Shown here: piece by piece, positions 53,101-64,000 of the stretch
How the letters are laid out: each line of letters opens with the position of its first letter
How positions within the stretch are numbered: position 1 is the stretch's first letter
Assembly (NCBI GenBank): GCA_029851415.1
Contig: CM056744.1
Span: 61,031,172 to 61,095,171, forward strand
Length of the DNA stretch: 64,000 nucleotides
DNA from: Eretmocerus hayati
Taxonomy: Eukaryota > Arthropoda > Insecta > Hymenoptera > Aphelinidae
Reading direction: 5' to 3'
Program-made: the position numbers and the translations under genes
The notes under the pieces: model-generated
Told to the model about the DNA's origin: nothing
What the model saw: only the letters and a program-made list of their open reading frames with translations
Database searches by the model: none

Positions 53101-56100
53101 CAAAAAATTCGGGCACCCTCTCTCGTCACAAGAAAGCGATCTCAATCGAGAAATTTTGGAACAGAGCCTCCTGGGGTGTTCTTAAAAAAATTCCCGAATT
53201 TCAACCCCCGATTTGGGGGTGTCGGCATTCACCGGGGGGGGGGTTGCAAAAAATTCGGGCACCCTCTCTCGTCACAAGAAAGCGATCTCAATCGAGAAAG
53301 TTTGGAACAGAGCCTCGTGGGGTGTTCTTAAAACAATTCCCGAACTTTCACCCCCGATTTGGGGGTGTCGGAATTCGACGGGGGGGGGGGGCTGCAAAAA
53401 ATTCAGGCACCCTCTCTCGTCACAAGAAAGCGATCCCAATCGAGAAATTTTGGAGCAGAGCCTCCTGGCCTGTTCTAAAAAAATTCCCGAATTTCAACCC
53501 CCGATTCGGGGGTGTCGGCATTCACCGGGGGGGGGGGGGGGTTGTAAAAAATTCGGGCACCCTCTCTCGTCACAAGAAAGCGATCTCAATCGAGAAATTT
53601 TGGAACAGAGCCTCCTGGGGTGTTCTTAAAAAAATTCCCGAATTTCAACCCCCGATTTGGGGGTGTCGGCATTCACCGGGGGGGGGGGGGCTGCAAAAGA
53701 TTCAGGCACCTTCTTTCGTCACAAGAAAGCGATCCCAATCGAGGAATTTTGGAACAGAGCTCACTGGCCCGTTCTTAAAAAAATTCCCGAATTCCAACCC
53801 CCGATTTGGGGGTGTCGGCATTCACCGGGGAGGGGGGGGGCTGCAAAAAATTCAGGCACCCTCTCTCGTCACAAGGAAGCGATCCCAGTCGAGAAATTTC
53901 GAAACAGAGCCTCCTGGCCCGTTCTTAAAAAATTCCCGAATTTCAACCCCGATTGGGGGTGTCGGCATTCACCGGGGGGGCTGCAAAAAATTCAGGCACC
54001 TTCTATCGTCACAAGAGAGCGATCCCAATCGAGAAATCTTGGAACAGAGCCTCCTGGCCTGTTCTAAAAAATCTCCAGAAATCAACCCCCGATTTGGGGG
54101 TGTCGGCATTCACCGGGGGGGGCTGCAAAAAATTCAGGCACCCTCTCTTGTCACAAGGAAGCGATCCCAATCGAGAAATTTTGGAACAGAGCCTCCTGGC
54201 CTGTTCTGAAAAAATCCCCGAATTCCAACCCCCAATTTGGGCGTGTCGGCATTCACCGGGGGGGCTGCAAAAAATTCAGGCACCTCCTATCGTCACAAGA
54301 ACGCGATTCCAATCGAGAAATTTTGGAACAGAGCCTGCTGGCCTCTTCTAAAAAAATTCCTGAATTCCAACCCCCGATCTGGGGGTGTCGGCATTCACCG
54401 GGGGGGCTGCAAAAAATTCAGGCACCTTCTATCGGCACAAGAAAGTGATCCCAATCGAGAAATTTTGGAACAGAGCCTCCTGGCCTGTTCTTAAAAAAAT
54501 TCCCGAATTTCAACCCCCGATTTGGGGGTGTCGGCATTCACCGGGGGGGGGGGGGGGCTGCAAAAAATTCAGGCACCCTTTCTCCTCACAAGAAAGCGAT
54601 CCTAATCGAGAAGTTTTGGACAGAGCCTCCTGGCCTGTTCTAAAAAAATTCCCGATTTTCAACCCCCGATTTGGGGGTGTCGGCATTCACCGGGGGGGGG
54701 GGGGCTGCAAAAAATTCGGGCACCCTCTCTCGTCACAAGAAAGCGATCTCAATCGAGAAATTTTGGAACAGAGCCTCCTGGCGTGTTGTTAAAAAAATTC
54801 CCGAATTTCAACCCCCGGTTTGGGGGTGTCGGCAATCACCGGGGGGGGGGGGGCCTGCAAAAAATTCAGTTACCTCCTTTCGTCACAAGAAAGCGACCCC
54901 AATCGAGAAATTTTGGAACAGAGCCTCCTGGCCCGTTCTAAAAAAATTCCCGAACTTTCAACCCCCGATTTGGGGGTGTCGGCATTGACCGGGGGGGGGG
55001 GCTGCAAAATGTTCAGGCACCCTCTCTCGTCACAAGAAAGCGATCCCAATCGAGAAGTTTTGGAACAGAGCCTCCTGGCCTGTTCTGAAAGAATTCCCGA
55101 AATTCAACCCCCGATTTGGGATTGTCGGCATTCACCAGGGGGGGGGGGGGGTTGCAAAAAATTCGGGCACCCTCTCTCGTCACAAGAAAGCGATCTCAAT
55201 CGAGAAATTTTGGAACAGAGCCTCCTGGGGTGTTCTTAAAAAAATTCCCGAATTTCAACCCCCGATTTGGGGGTGTCGGCATTCACCGGGGGGGGGGGTT
55301 GCAAAAAATTCGGGCACCCTCTCTCGTCACAAGAAAGCGATCTCAATCGAGAAAGTTTGGAACAGAGCCTCGTGGGGTGTTCTTAAAAAAATTCCCGAAC
55401 TTTCACCCCCGATTTGGGGGTGTCGGAATTCGCCGGGGGGGGGGCTGCAAAAAATTCAGGCACCCTCTCTCGTCACAAGAAAGCGATCCCAATCGAGAAA
55501 TTTTGGAGCAGAGCCTCCTGGCCTGTTCTAAAAAAATTCCCGAATTTCAACCCCCGATTCGGGGGTGTCGGCATTCACCGGGGGGGGGGGGGGTTGTAAA
55601 AAATTCGGGCACCCTCTCTCGTCACAAGAAAGCGATATCAATCGAGAAATTTTGGAACAGAGCCTCCTGGGGTGTTCTTAAAAAAATTCCCGAATTTCAA
55701 CCCCCGATTTGGGGGTGTCGGCATTCACCGGGGGGGGGGGGCTGCAAAAGATTCAGGCACCTTCTTTCGTCACAAGAAAGCGATTCCAATCGAGGAATTT
55801 TGGAACAGAGCTCACTGGCCCGTTCTTAAAAAAATTCCCGAATTCCAACCCCCGATTTGGGGGTGTCGGCATTCACCGGGGAGGGGGGGGCTGCAAAATA
55901 TTCAGGCACCCTCTCTCGTCACAAGGAAGCGATCCCAGTCGAGAAATTTCGAAACAGAGCCTCCTGGCCCGTTCTTAAAAAAATTCCCGAATTTCAACCC
56001 CCGATTGGGGGTGTCGGCATTCACCGGGGGGGCTGCAAAAAATTCAGGCACCTTCTATCGTCACAAGAGAGCGATCCCAATCGAGAAATCTTGGAACAGA

Positions 56101-59100
56101 GCCTCCTGGCCTGTTCTAAAAAATCTCCAGAAATCAACCCCCGATTTGGGGGTGTCGGCATTCACCGGGGGGGGGGCTGCAAAAAATTCAGGCACCCTCT
56201 CTTGTCACAAGGAAGCGATCCCAATCGAGAAATTTTGGAACAGAGCCTCCTGGCCTGTTCTGAAAAAATCCCCGAATTCCAACCCCAATTTGGGCGTGTC
56301 GGCATTCACCGGGGGGGCTGCAAAAAATTCAGGCACCTCCTATCGTCACAAGAACGCGATTCCAATCGAGAAATTTTGGAACAGAGCCTGCTGGCCTCTT
56401 CTAAAAAAATTCCTGAATTCCAACCCCCGATCTGGGGGTGTCGGCATTCACCGGGGGGGCTGCAAAAAATTCAGGCACCTTCTATCGGCACAAGAAAGTG
56501 ATCCCAATCGAGAAATTTTGGAACAGAGCCTCCTGGCCTGTTCTTAAAAAATTCCCGAATTTCAACCCCCGATTTGGGGGTGTCGGCATTCACCGGGGGG
56601 GGGGGGGGCTGCAAAAAATTCAGGCACCCTTTCTCCTCACAAGAAAGCGATCCTAATCGAGAAGTTTTGGACAGAGCCTCCTGGCCTGTTCTAAAAAAAT
56701 TCCCGATTTTCAACCCCCGATTTGGGGGTGTCGGCATTCACCGGGAGGGGGGGGCTGCAAAAAATTCGGGCACCCTCTCTCGTCACAAGAAAGCGATCTC
56801 AATCGAGAAATTTTGGAACAGAGCCTCCTGGCGTGTTGTTAAAAAAATTCCCGAATTTCAACCCCCGGTTGGGGGGTGTCGGCATTCACCGGGGGGGGGG
56901 GGCTGCAAAAAATTCAGGAACCCTTTCTCGTCACAAGAAAGCGATCCCAATCGAGAAATTTTGGAACAGAGCCTCCTGGCCTGTTCTGAAAGAATTCCCG
57001 AAATTCAACCCCCGATTTGGGATTGTCGGCATTCACCAGGGGGGGGGGGGGCTGCAAAAAATTCAGTTACCTTCTTTCGTCACAAGAAAGCGACCCCAAT
57101 CGAGAAATTTTGGAACAGAGCCTCCTGGCCCGTTCTAAAAAAAATTCCCGAACTTTCGGCCCCCGATTTATGGGTGTCGGCATTCACCGGAGGGGGGGGC
57201 TGCAAAAAATTCGGGCACCCTCTCTCGTCACAAGAAAGCGATCTCAATCGAGAAATTTTGGAACAGAGCTTCCTGGCGTGTTGTTAAAAAAATTCCCGAA
57301 TTTCAACCCCCGGTTTGGGGGTGTCGGCATTCACCGGCGGGGGGGGGGGGGCTGCAAAAAATTCAGGCACCTTCTTTCGTCACAAGAAAGCGATTCCAAT
57401 CGAGGAATTTTGGAACAGAGCCTCCTGGCCCGTTCTAAAAAAATTCCCGAACTTTCAACCCCCGATTTGGGGGTGTCGGCATTCACCGGGGGGGGGGCTG
57501 CAAAAAATTCAGGCACCCTTTCTCGTCACAAGAAAGCGATCCTAATCGAGAAGTTTTGAAACAGAGCCTCCTGGCCCGTTCTAAAAAATTCCCGAACTTT
57601 CAACCCCCGATTTGGGGGTGTCGGCATTGACCGGGGGGGGGGGGCTGCAAAATGTTCAGGCACCCTCTCTCGTCACAAGAAAGCGATCCCAATCGAGAAG
57701 TTTTGGAACAGAGCCTCCTGGCCTGTTCTGAAAGAATTCCCGAAATTCAACCCCCGATTTGGGATTGTCGGCATTCACCAGGGGGGGGGGGGGGTTGCAA
57801 AAAATTCGGGCACCCTCTCTCGTCACAAGAAAGCGATCTCAATCGAGAAATTTTGGAACAGAGCCTCCTGGGGTGTTCTTAAAAAAATTCCCGAATTTCA
57901 ACCCCCGATTTGGGGGTGTCGGCATTCACCGGGGGGGGGGGGGGTTGCAAAAAATTCGGGCACCCTCTCTCGTCACAAGAAAGCGATCTCAATCGAGAAA
58001 GTTTGGAACAGAGCCTCGTGGGGTGTTCTTAAAAAAATTCCCGAACTTTCACCCCCATTTGGGGGTGTCGGAATTCGACGGGGGGGGGCTGCAAAAAATT
58101 CAGGCACCCTCTCTCGTCACAAGAAAGCGATCCCAATCGAGAAATTTTGGAGCAGAGCCTCCTGGCCTGTTCTAAAAAAATTCCCGAATTTCAACCCCCG
58201 ATTCGGGGGTGTCGGCATTCACCGGGGGGGGGGGGGGGTTGCAAAAAATTCGGGCACCCTCTCTCGTCACAAGAAAGCGATCTCAATCGAGAAATTTTGG
58301 AACAGAGCCTCCTGGGGTGTTCTTAAAAAAATTCCCGAATTTCAACCCCCGATTTGGGGGTGTCGGCATTCACCGGGGGGGGGGGCTGCAAAAGATTCAG
58401 GCACCTTCTTTCGTCACAAGAAAGCGATTCCAATCGAGGAATTTTGGAACAGAGCTCACTGGCCCGTTCTTAAAAAAATTCCCGAATTCCAACCCCCGAT
58501 TTGGGGGTGTCGGCATTCACCGGGGAGGGGGGGGCTGCAAAAAATTCAGGCACCCTCTCTCGTCACAAGGAAGCGATCCCAGTCGAGAAATTTCGAAACA
58601 GAGCCTCCTGGCCCATTCTTAAAAAAATTCCCGAATTTCAACCCCCGATTGGGGGTGTCGGCATTCACCGGGGGGGCTGCAAAAAATTCAGGCACCTTCT
58701 ATCGTCACAAGAAAGCGATCCCAATCGAGAAATCTTGGAACAGAGCCTCCTGGCCTGTTCTAAAAAAATTCCCGAATCCAACCCCCGATTTGGGGGTGTC
58801 GGCATTCACCGGGGGGGCTGCAAAAAATTCAGGCACCCTCTCTTGTCACAAGGAAGCGATCCCAATCGAGAAATTTTGGAACAGAGCCTCCTGGCCTGTT
58901 CTGAAAAAATCCCCGAATTCCAACCCCCAATTTGGGCGTGTCGGCATTCACCGGGGGGGCTGCAAAAAATTCAGGCACCTTCTATCGTCACAAGAACGCG
59001 ATTCCAATCGAGAAATTTTGGAACAGAGCCTCCTGGCCTGTTCTAAAAAAATTCCCGAATTCAACCCCCGATTTGGGGGTGTCGGCATTCACCGGGGGGG

Positions 59101-60330
59101 CTGCAAAAAATTCAGGCACCCTCTCTTGTCACAAGGAAGCGATCCCAATCGAGAAATTTTGGAACAGAGCCTCCTGGCCTGTTCTGAAAAAATCCCCGAA
59201 TTCCAACCCCCAATTTGGGCGTGTCGGCATTCACCGGGGGGGCTGCAAAAAATTCAGGCACCTTCTATCGTCACAAGAACGCGATTCCAATCGAGAAATT
59301 TTGGAACAGAGCCTCCTGGCCTCTTCTAAAAAAATTCCTGAATTCCAACCCCCGATCTGGGGGTGTCGGCATTCACCGGGGGGGCTGCAAAAAATTCAGG
59401 CACCTTCTATCGGCACAAGAAAGTGATCCCAATCGAGAAATTTTGGAACAGAGCCTCCTGGCCTGTTCTTAAAAAAATTCCCGAATTTCAACCCCCGATT
59501 TGGGGGTGTCGGCATTCACCGGGGGGGGGGGGGCTGCAAAAAATTCAGGCACCCTTTCTCGTCACAAGAAAGCGATCCTAATCGAGAAGTTTTGGAACAG
59601 AGCCTCCTGGCCTGTTCTCAAGAAATTTCCGAATTTCAACCCCCGACTTGGGGGTGTCGGCATTCACCGGGGGGGCTGCAAAAAATTCAGGCACCTTTTT
59701 TCGTCACAAGAAAGCGATCCTAATCAAGAAATTTCGGAACAGAGGCTCCGGCCTGTTATGAAAGAATTCCCGAATTTCAACACCTGATTTGGGGTTGTCG
59801 GCATTCACCGGGGGGGGGGGGGCTGCGAAAAATTCAGGCACCCCCTTTCGTCACAAGAAAGCGATCCCAATCGAGAAATTTTGGAACAGAGCCTCCTGGC
59901 CTGTTCTGAAAAAATTCCCGAATTCCAACCCCCAATTTGGGGGTGTCGGCATTCACCGGGGGGGCTGCAAAAAATTCAGGCACCTTCTATCGTCACAAGA
60001 ACGCGATCCCAATCGAGAAATTTTGGAACAGAGCCTCCTGGCCTGTTCTGAAAGAATTCCCGAAATTCAACCTCCGATTCGGGGGAGTCGGCATTCACCG
60101 GGGGGCTGCAAAAAATTCAGGCACCTTCTTCCGTTACAAGAAAGCAATCCCAATCGAAAAATTTTGGAACAGAGCCTCCTGGCCTCTTCTAAAAAAATTC
60201 CTGAATTCCAACCCCCGATCTGGGGGTGTCGGCATTCACCGGGGGGCTGCAAAAAATTCAGGCACCTTCTTTCGTCACAAAAAGCGATCCCAATCGAGGA
60301 ATTTTGGAACAGAGGTTCGAATTCAAGAAA
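50176..60330. repeat. Satellite array, about 69 monomers of 141-150 bp
   Basis: The monomer runs CTGCAAAAAATTCAGGCACC, TCTCGTCACAAGAAAGCGAT, AATCGAGAAATTTTGGAACA, GAGCCTCCTGGCC, an A-run, CCCGAATTTCAACCCCCGAT, TTGGGGGTGTCGGCATTCAC, then a G-run of about 5 to 17. Length variation comes mainly from the G-run. Variants recur in order: GCATTGACC occurs at 51588, 52926, 54982 and 57624, and TCTATCGGCACAAGAAAGTG near 54427, 56480 and 59404. This shows higher-order blocks of about 2.05 kb (14 monomers) and longer. The first and last monomers are more diverged or truncated. Frames of up to 431 codons exist but are a property of the monomer. Confidence 0.95.
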
Positions 60331-61198
60331 AAAATTTTCTCGACTTCCGATTAAGAGAATCGATTGGAACTTCAGAGTTATCAATGTATATAGGTATATT
60401 CTAACCTTTAGCTGGCAGTACTATGGGTTTACTGTAATAATTTCATTTCAAGACTGAATGAGGAAAAACCGAGAAAGTTGTTTGTAGATTTTGGCCTCAT
60501 TATGATGTGGGCAAAGTTTCAGCTCTGAATCTTGTTTACTTTCAAAGTTATGACAAAAACAAAAATGTTCAAAAATGGAATTACAATATTTACTGACTTT
60601 ACTCTTTCATAAAGTGATAGATGATTGGCAGTGTAATTCCTTGGGCCTATAACTTGTTGTTAAGCTACTGGTTCAATGGCAGAGATGTATTTCATAGCTT
60701 TCCTCAAGAACAGCAATGATATACCCAATGACGGCTACCCTGCTAGAAACAGTTCATTGGAAACAATTGAAATCCTATTGGATTTAATTGGATCGAACGG
60801 AATCCTATCGATCCAATAGATCGATGCGATTGGGCCAATGGTCCATCCAATCAGAATGAATCGGACTCTATTTCAAAGTATCTCGAACTGTTCCCAATAT
60901 GACGCAGAGATATTGGATGAATAGTGTTCTAAAGGTTTCAATGCGACGTGTGGCTGTTGGAATCTTTCAAGTAATGTATGACAATCATAGGGATTCACCA
61001 ATCCTACTCAATTCGAGATGATTTAATTAGATTTAGAGACGATCCAATGCTACTCAAAAAAAGCATCGACGGTAATGTTTTTCAATGCAGAATCGTCTAT
61101 TGATTCAATCGAGGGACCCTCGCGAACAACATCGATGCCAGGATTGCCTAATCGTTTCTAAGGATGAAGAATGACATTCGACCATCCAATCATGATCA
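60331..61198. other. No gene seen between the two tandem arrays
   Basis: AT-rich DNA. From about 60760, GATCCAAT and ATTGGATC words recur in both orientations, a diffuse palindrome that I cannot delimit. TGTATATAGGTATATTCTAACC at 60384 recurs nearly unchanged at 63330. Confidence 0.4.
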
Positions 61199-62640
61199 AC
61201 GGACATGGATCAAATTCAATCCAATATCGTTTAGTCGGCTCTAATCGCTGACTGATTTACTTCTCAATGTCATCTAATGATACCTATGGCTATTCATCGC
61301 TCGGGATACGAATAAGTAAAGACAAAACGATGCCGCTATTGGGGAATCGTTCCCAAGGGCGGGAAGGTAATTGAGGAGGTGTTGACCGGATACTGACCTA
61401 TTGCATTCACTTCTGCAATAGTATTCAATCGACATGAGTCAAATTCGTCCTAATATACCTCAATCGGTTTCAATCGTCGACCAATTTACGTCTCAATGTC
61501 ATTTAATGATACCTACGGCTATTCATCGCTTGGGATACGAATAAGTATAGACAAAACGATGCCGCTATTGGGGAATCGTTCCCAAGGGCGGGGAGGGTAA
61601 TTAAGGTGTTATGACCGGATACTGACCTATTGCATTCTTTTCTGCAATAGTATTCAATCGACATGAGTAAAATTCGTCCTAATATACTTCAATGGGTTTC
61701 AATCGTCGACTAATTTACTTTTCAATGTCATTTAATGATACCTACGACTATTCATCGCTCGGGATCCGGATAAGTAAAGAAAAAACAATGCCGCTATTGA
61801 AGAATCGTTCCCAAGGGTGGAAAGGTTATTTAGAAGGTGTTGACCGGATACTGACCTATTGCATTCATTTTTGCAATAGTATTCAATCGACATGAGTCAA
61901 ATTCGTCTTAATATACCTCAATCGGTTTCAATCGTCGACTAATTTACGTCTCAATGTCATTTAATGATACCTACGGCTATTCATCGCTTGGGATACGAAT
62001 AAGTATAGACAAAACGATGCCGCTATTGGGGAATCGTTCCCAAGGGCGGGGAGGTAATTAAGGTGTTATGACCGGATACTGACCTATTGCATTCTTTTCT
62101 GCAATAGTATTCAATCGACATGAGTAAAATTCGTCCTAATATACTTCAATGGGTTTCAATCGTCGACTAATTTACTTTTCAATGTCATTTAATGATACCT
62201 GGGACTATTCATCGCTCGGGATCCGGATAAGTAGAAAAAAAACAATGCCGCTATTGAAGAATCGTTCCCAAGGGTGAAAAGGTTATTTAGAAGGTGTTGA
62301 CCGGATACTGACCTATTGCATTCATTTTTGCAATAGTATTCAATCGACATGAGTCAAATTCGTCTTAATATACCTCAATCGGTTTCAATCGTCGACTAAT
62401 TTACGTCTCAATGTCATTTCATGATACCTACGGCTATTCATCGCTTGGGATACAAATAAGTATAGACAAAACAATGCCGCTCTTGGGGAAACGTTCCCAA
62501 GGGCGGGGAGGTAATTAAGGTGATGACCGGACTCTGACTTATTGCATTTGTTTCTGCAAAAGTATTCAATCGACATGAGTTAAATTCGTCCTAATATACT
62601 TCAATGGGTTTCAATCGTCGACTAATTTGAAACTAATTCG
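61199..62640. repeat. 229-bp tandem repeat, about six units, dimeric order
   Basis: GACATGAGT marks units at 61431, 61660, 61889, 62117, 62346 and 62572 (226-229 bp apart). Two variants alternate: one continues with TCAAATTC..CCTCAATCGG, the other with TAAAATTC..CTTCAATGGG, giving a 458-bp dimer. A more diverged first unit starts near 61199. Not coding. Confidence 0.9.
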
Positions 62641-64000
62641 AAATGAGAAGTACCTGTCTAAATATCCAATTTGTCCACATAAACTCCTCATTTCCCCTTG
62701 CTGTACTTGGGGATTCGAATGATTCACTGGGTTTTGGGGCTGAATGGAAAGATATAGATAATGAGTGGTGAAATCATCCAACTATAGTCTGCCAATTACA
62801 TGTTTTCCAGTATCGATTAAGGTCAAAGGTATCAAGACCTCTATGGCTTCGTCACTTCCATTGTATTACCATACACCAAAAACCTGAAAATGAAGTGGGA
62901 TCTTTTCACCAAGAACAGAGTTCTTCTATTTCATTCAGATCATCCTTATTTGAACTTGGTAAATACTCATCTGATGAAAGGAAAAACACATGGAGAACTC
63001 GGTGTTGCCTTTGGGTATCTGGTCTAGCAACTGAGGGACGTGTCTGAGACTCAATTTCACAGTTCTCATAAATTGTTATGATTTCATTTTTGCCACATGT
63101 TGTTATTATCAGATAACATAATGGTACACAACAACACCACAGCTGACTGACTGCTAGTCTAGTGCATGGCTGTGCACAGATGGGGATAGTCGACTTTGGA
63201 CTTTCTTTTGAAACTTTTGCTTGCCCAATGGCTCAAAAGGGGTGTGAGTATTCAAATGATGGAATTGTGGTCCTATTTCCTTATATCAATTGAGTTTAAC
63301 GTGGCTAATGTCCAAAATTAGCTCCAGCTATGTATATAGGTATACTCTAACCTATTTATAACCATACACTCTTCTACAAGATATTTTCTGACTTATATTG
63401 ATAAACCGTATATTATGCTTTGAAGGTCAAAGAGATGAGGTCCTGAACTAACTTATTATCAAGTATTAGAAGGTCTGAGACAAAAATGTTAGATAAAATT
63501 CAAAGTAAACAAAAGTGAAAACTCACAAATTTGAACTTACAATTTGTAACCCCTGGAAGGTTGAAATTATCCGATTTTTGCTATTTTATTATGCTGTAAG
63601 CTATAGGTTATTCAATACCCCCCTTAGTAAGTGATAAGACAGGCTACATGACATCACAAGGTTTATGGGTGTCTCCAGTCGAATGAAGTTGAGCACGCTT
63701 CTGGCAATTCTTTTGATGTTATGGTTGGAAGATGTGTGAAAGCAATAAAGACTGTATGATGGATAGATTGAGAAAATTTTTTAAAGTTATTAAGAATATT
63801 TGGATATCGCTGTACCTTTCAGTTCAGTCATAATTTCCAATTCAGACCTTGAATGAAGAATAGATTTTCCAATAAGAAGAATCTGCCTTGAGTACTTCTT
63901 GGAGTTAGAACTTCAAAAGAATGATGTGAAATTGTGGACACGGTTGATTGGAATGCACTTGATCAATGAATGCTAACATTTTTCATGGATGATATCCTAA
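62641..64000. other. No gene seen at the window end
   Basis: AT-rich sequence without frames of note, known motifs or repeats, apart from the short match to 60384. Confidence 0.4.

Noticed and set aside
50402..54209. Long frames of 282 and 431 codons as genes
   Set aside because: They follow from one stop-free monomer; overlapping frames in the other phases are just as long, and no domain is present.
50176..60330. Regular repeats resembling a CRISPR array
   Set aside because: The whole 147-bp unit repeats without unique spacers, in a eukaryotic retroelement setting; it is a satellite.

Overview
The window looks like transposon-dense, satellite-bearing heterochromatin of an arthropod, most likely an insect. 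No host gene is recognisable. The evidence is the mix of relics: LINEs of a jockey/CR1-like kind, Ty1/copia and Ty3/gypsy LTR elements, a gag-only LTR element, a Helitron-type PIF1 helicase fragment, hAT-type and TTAA-type MITEs, long-terminal-inverted-repeat (TIR) elements, GA/GT/TA microsatellites and a 10-kb satellite array. The species cannot be named from the sequence. Nearly every long reading frame is an old retroelement carrying frameshifts and stops, or a shadow of repetitive DNA.

Layout. 1-3717: Helitron-type helicase remnant, a LINE ORF1 coiled-coil scrap and a tRNA-like sequence. 3718-11133 and 20117-35113: the two arms of a very large, diverged inverted repeat. Each arm holds, in mirror order, a TA-flanked MITE, a LINE (zinc-knuckle ORF1 plus endonuclease start), a foreign block (a 100-codon frame plus about 1.25 kb of C/T-rich minisatellite), the LINE reverse transcriptase, a tRNA-like sequence, and the 3' end of a copia element with its LTR. 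The left arm alone carries a 1.04-kb MITE (4063-5103). The right arm alone carries an 8.5-kb LTR element (25182-33705). 11134-20116: the spacer, holding a degenerate gypsy element, LINE/retroposon 3' ends with GA runs, and the 5' part of the copia element with a TTAA MITE in its gag.

35110-37710 is a DNA element with about 0.93-kb TIRs around a SWIM zinc-finger reading frame. 37708-40980 holds three tandem units of about 1 kb with matching minus-strand reading frames. 41739-44410 is a tandem array of about 0.5-0.6-kb units with an hAT-type MITE inside. 44630-49293 contains several palindromic or subterminal-repeat elements. 50176-60330 is a satellite of about 69 monomers of 141-150 bp with higher-order structure and a G-run in almost every monomer. 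61199-62640 is a second tandem repeat (229 bp, alternating as a dimer). The rest is AT-rich DNA in which I see nothing.

The parts do not form one pathway; they record nested insertion. The LINE was already dead and chimeric when the inverted duplication formed, because both arms share the same truncation and foreign block. The arms then diverged and took private insertions. The gag-only LTR element is the youngest: its LTRs differ by only about ten substitutions by eye, apart from one inserted block. The best candidates for something undescribed are the SWIM long-TIR element, the gag-only LTR element with its TGTTAC/GTAACA motif clusters, the higher-order satellite, and the inverted duplication itself.
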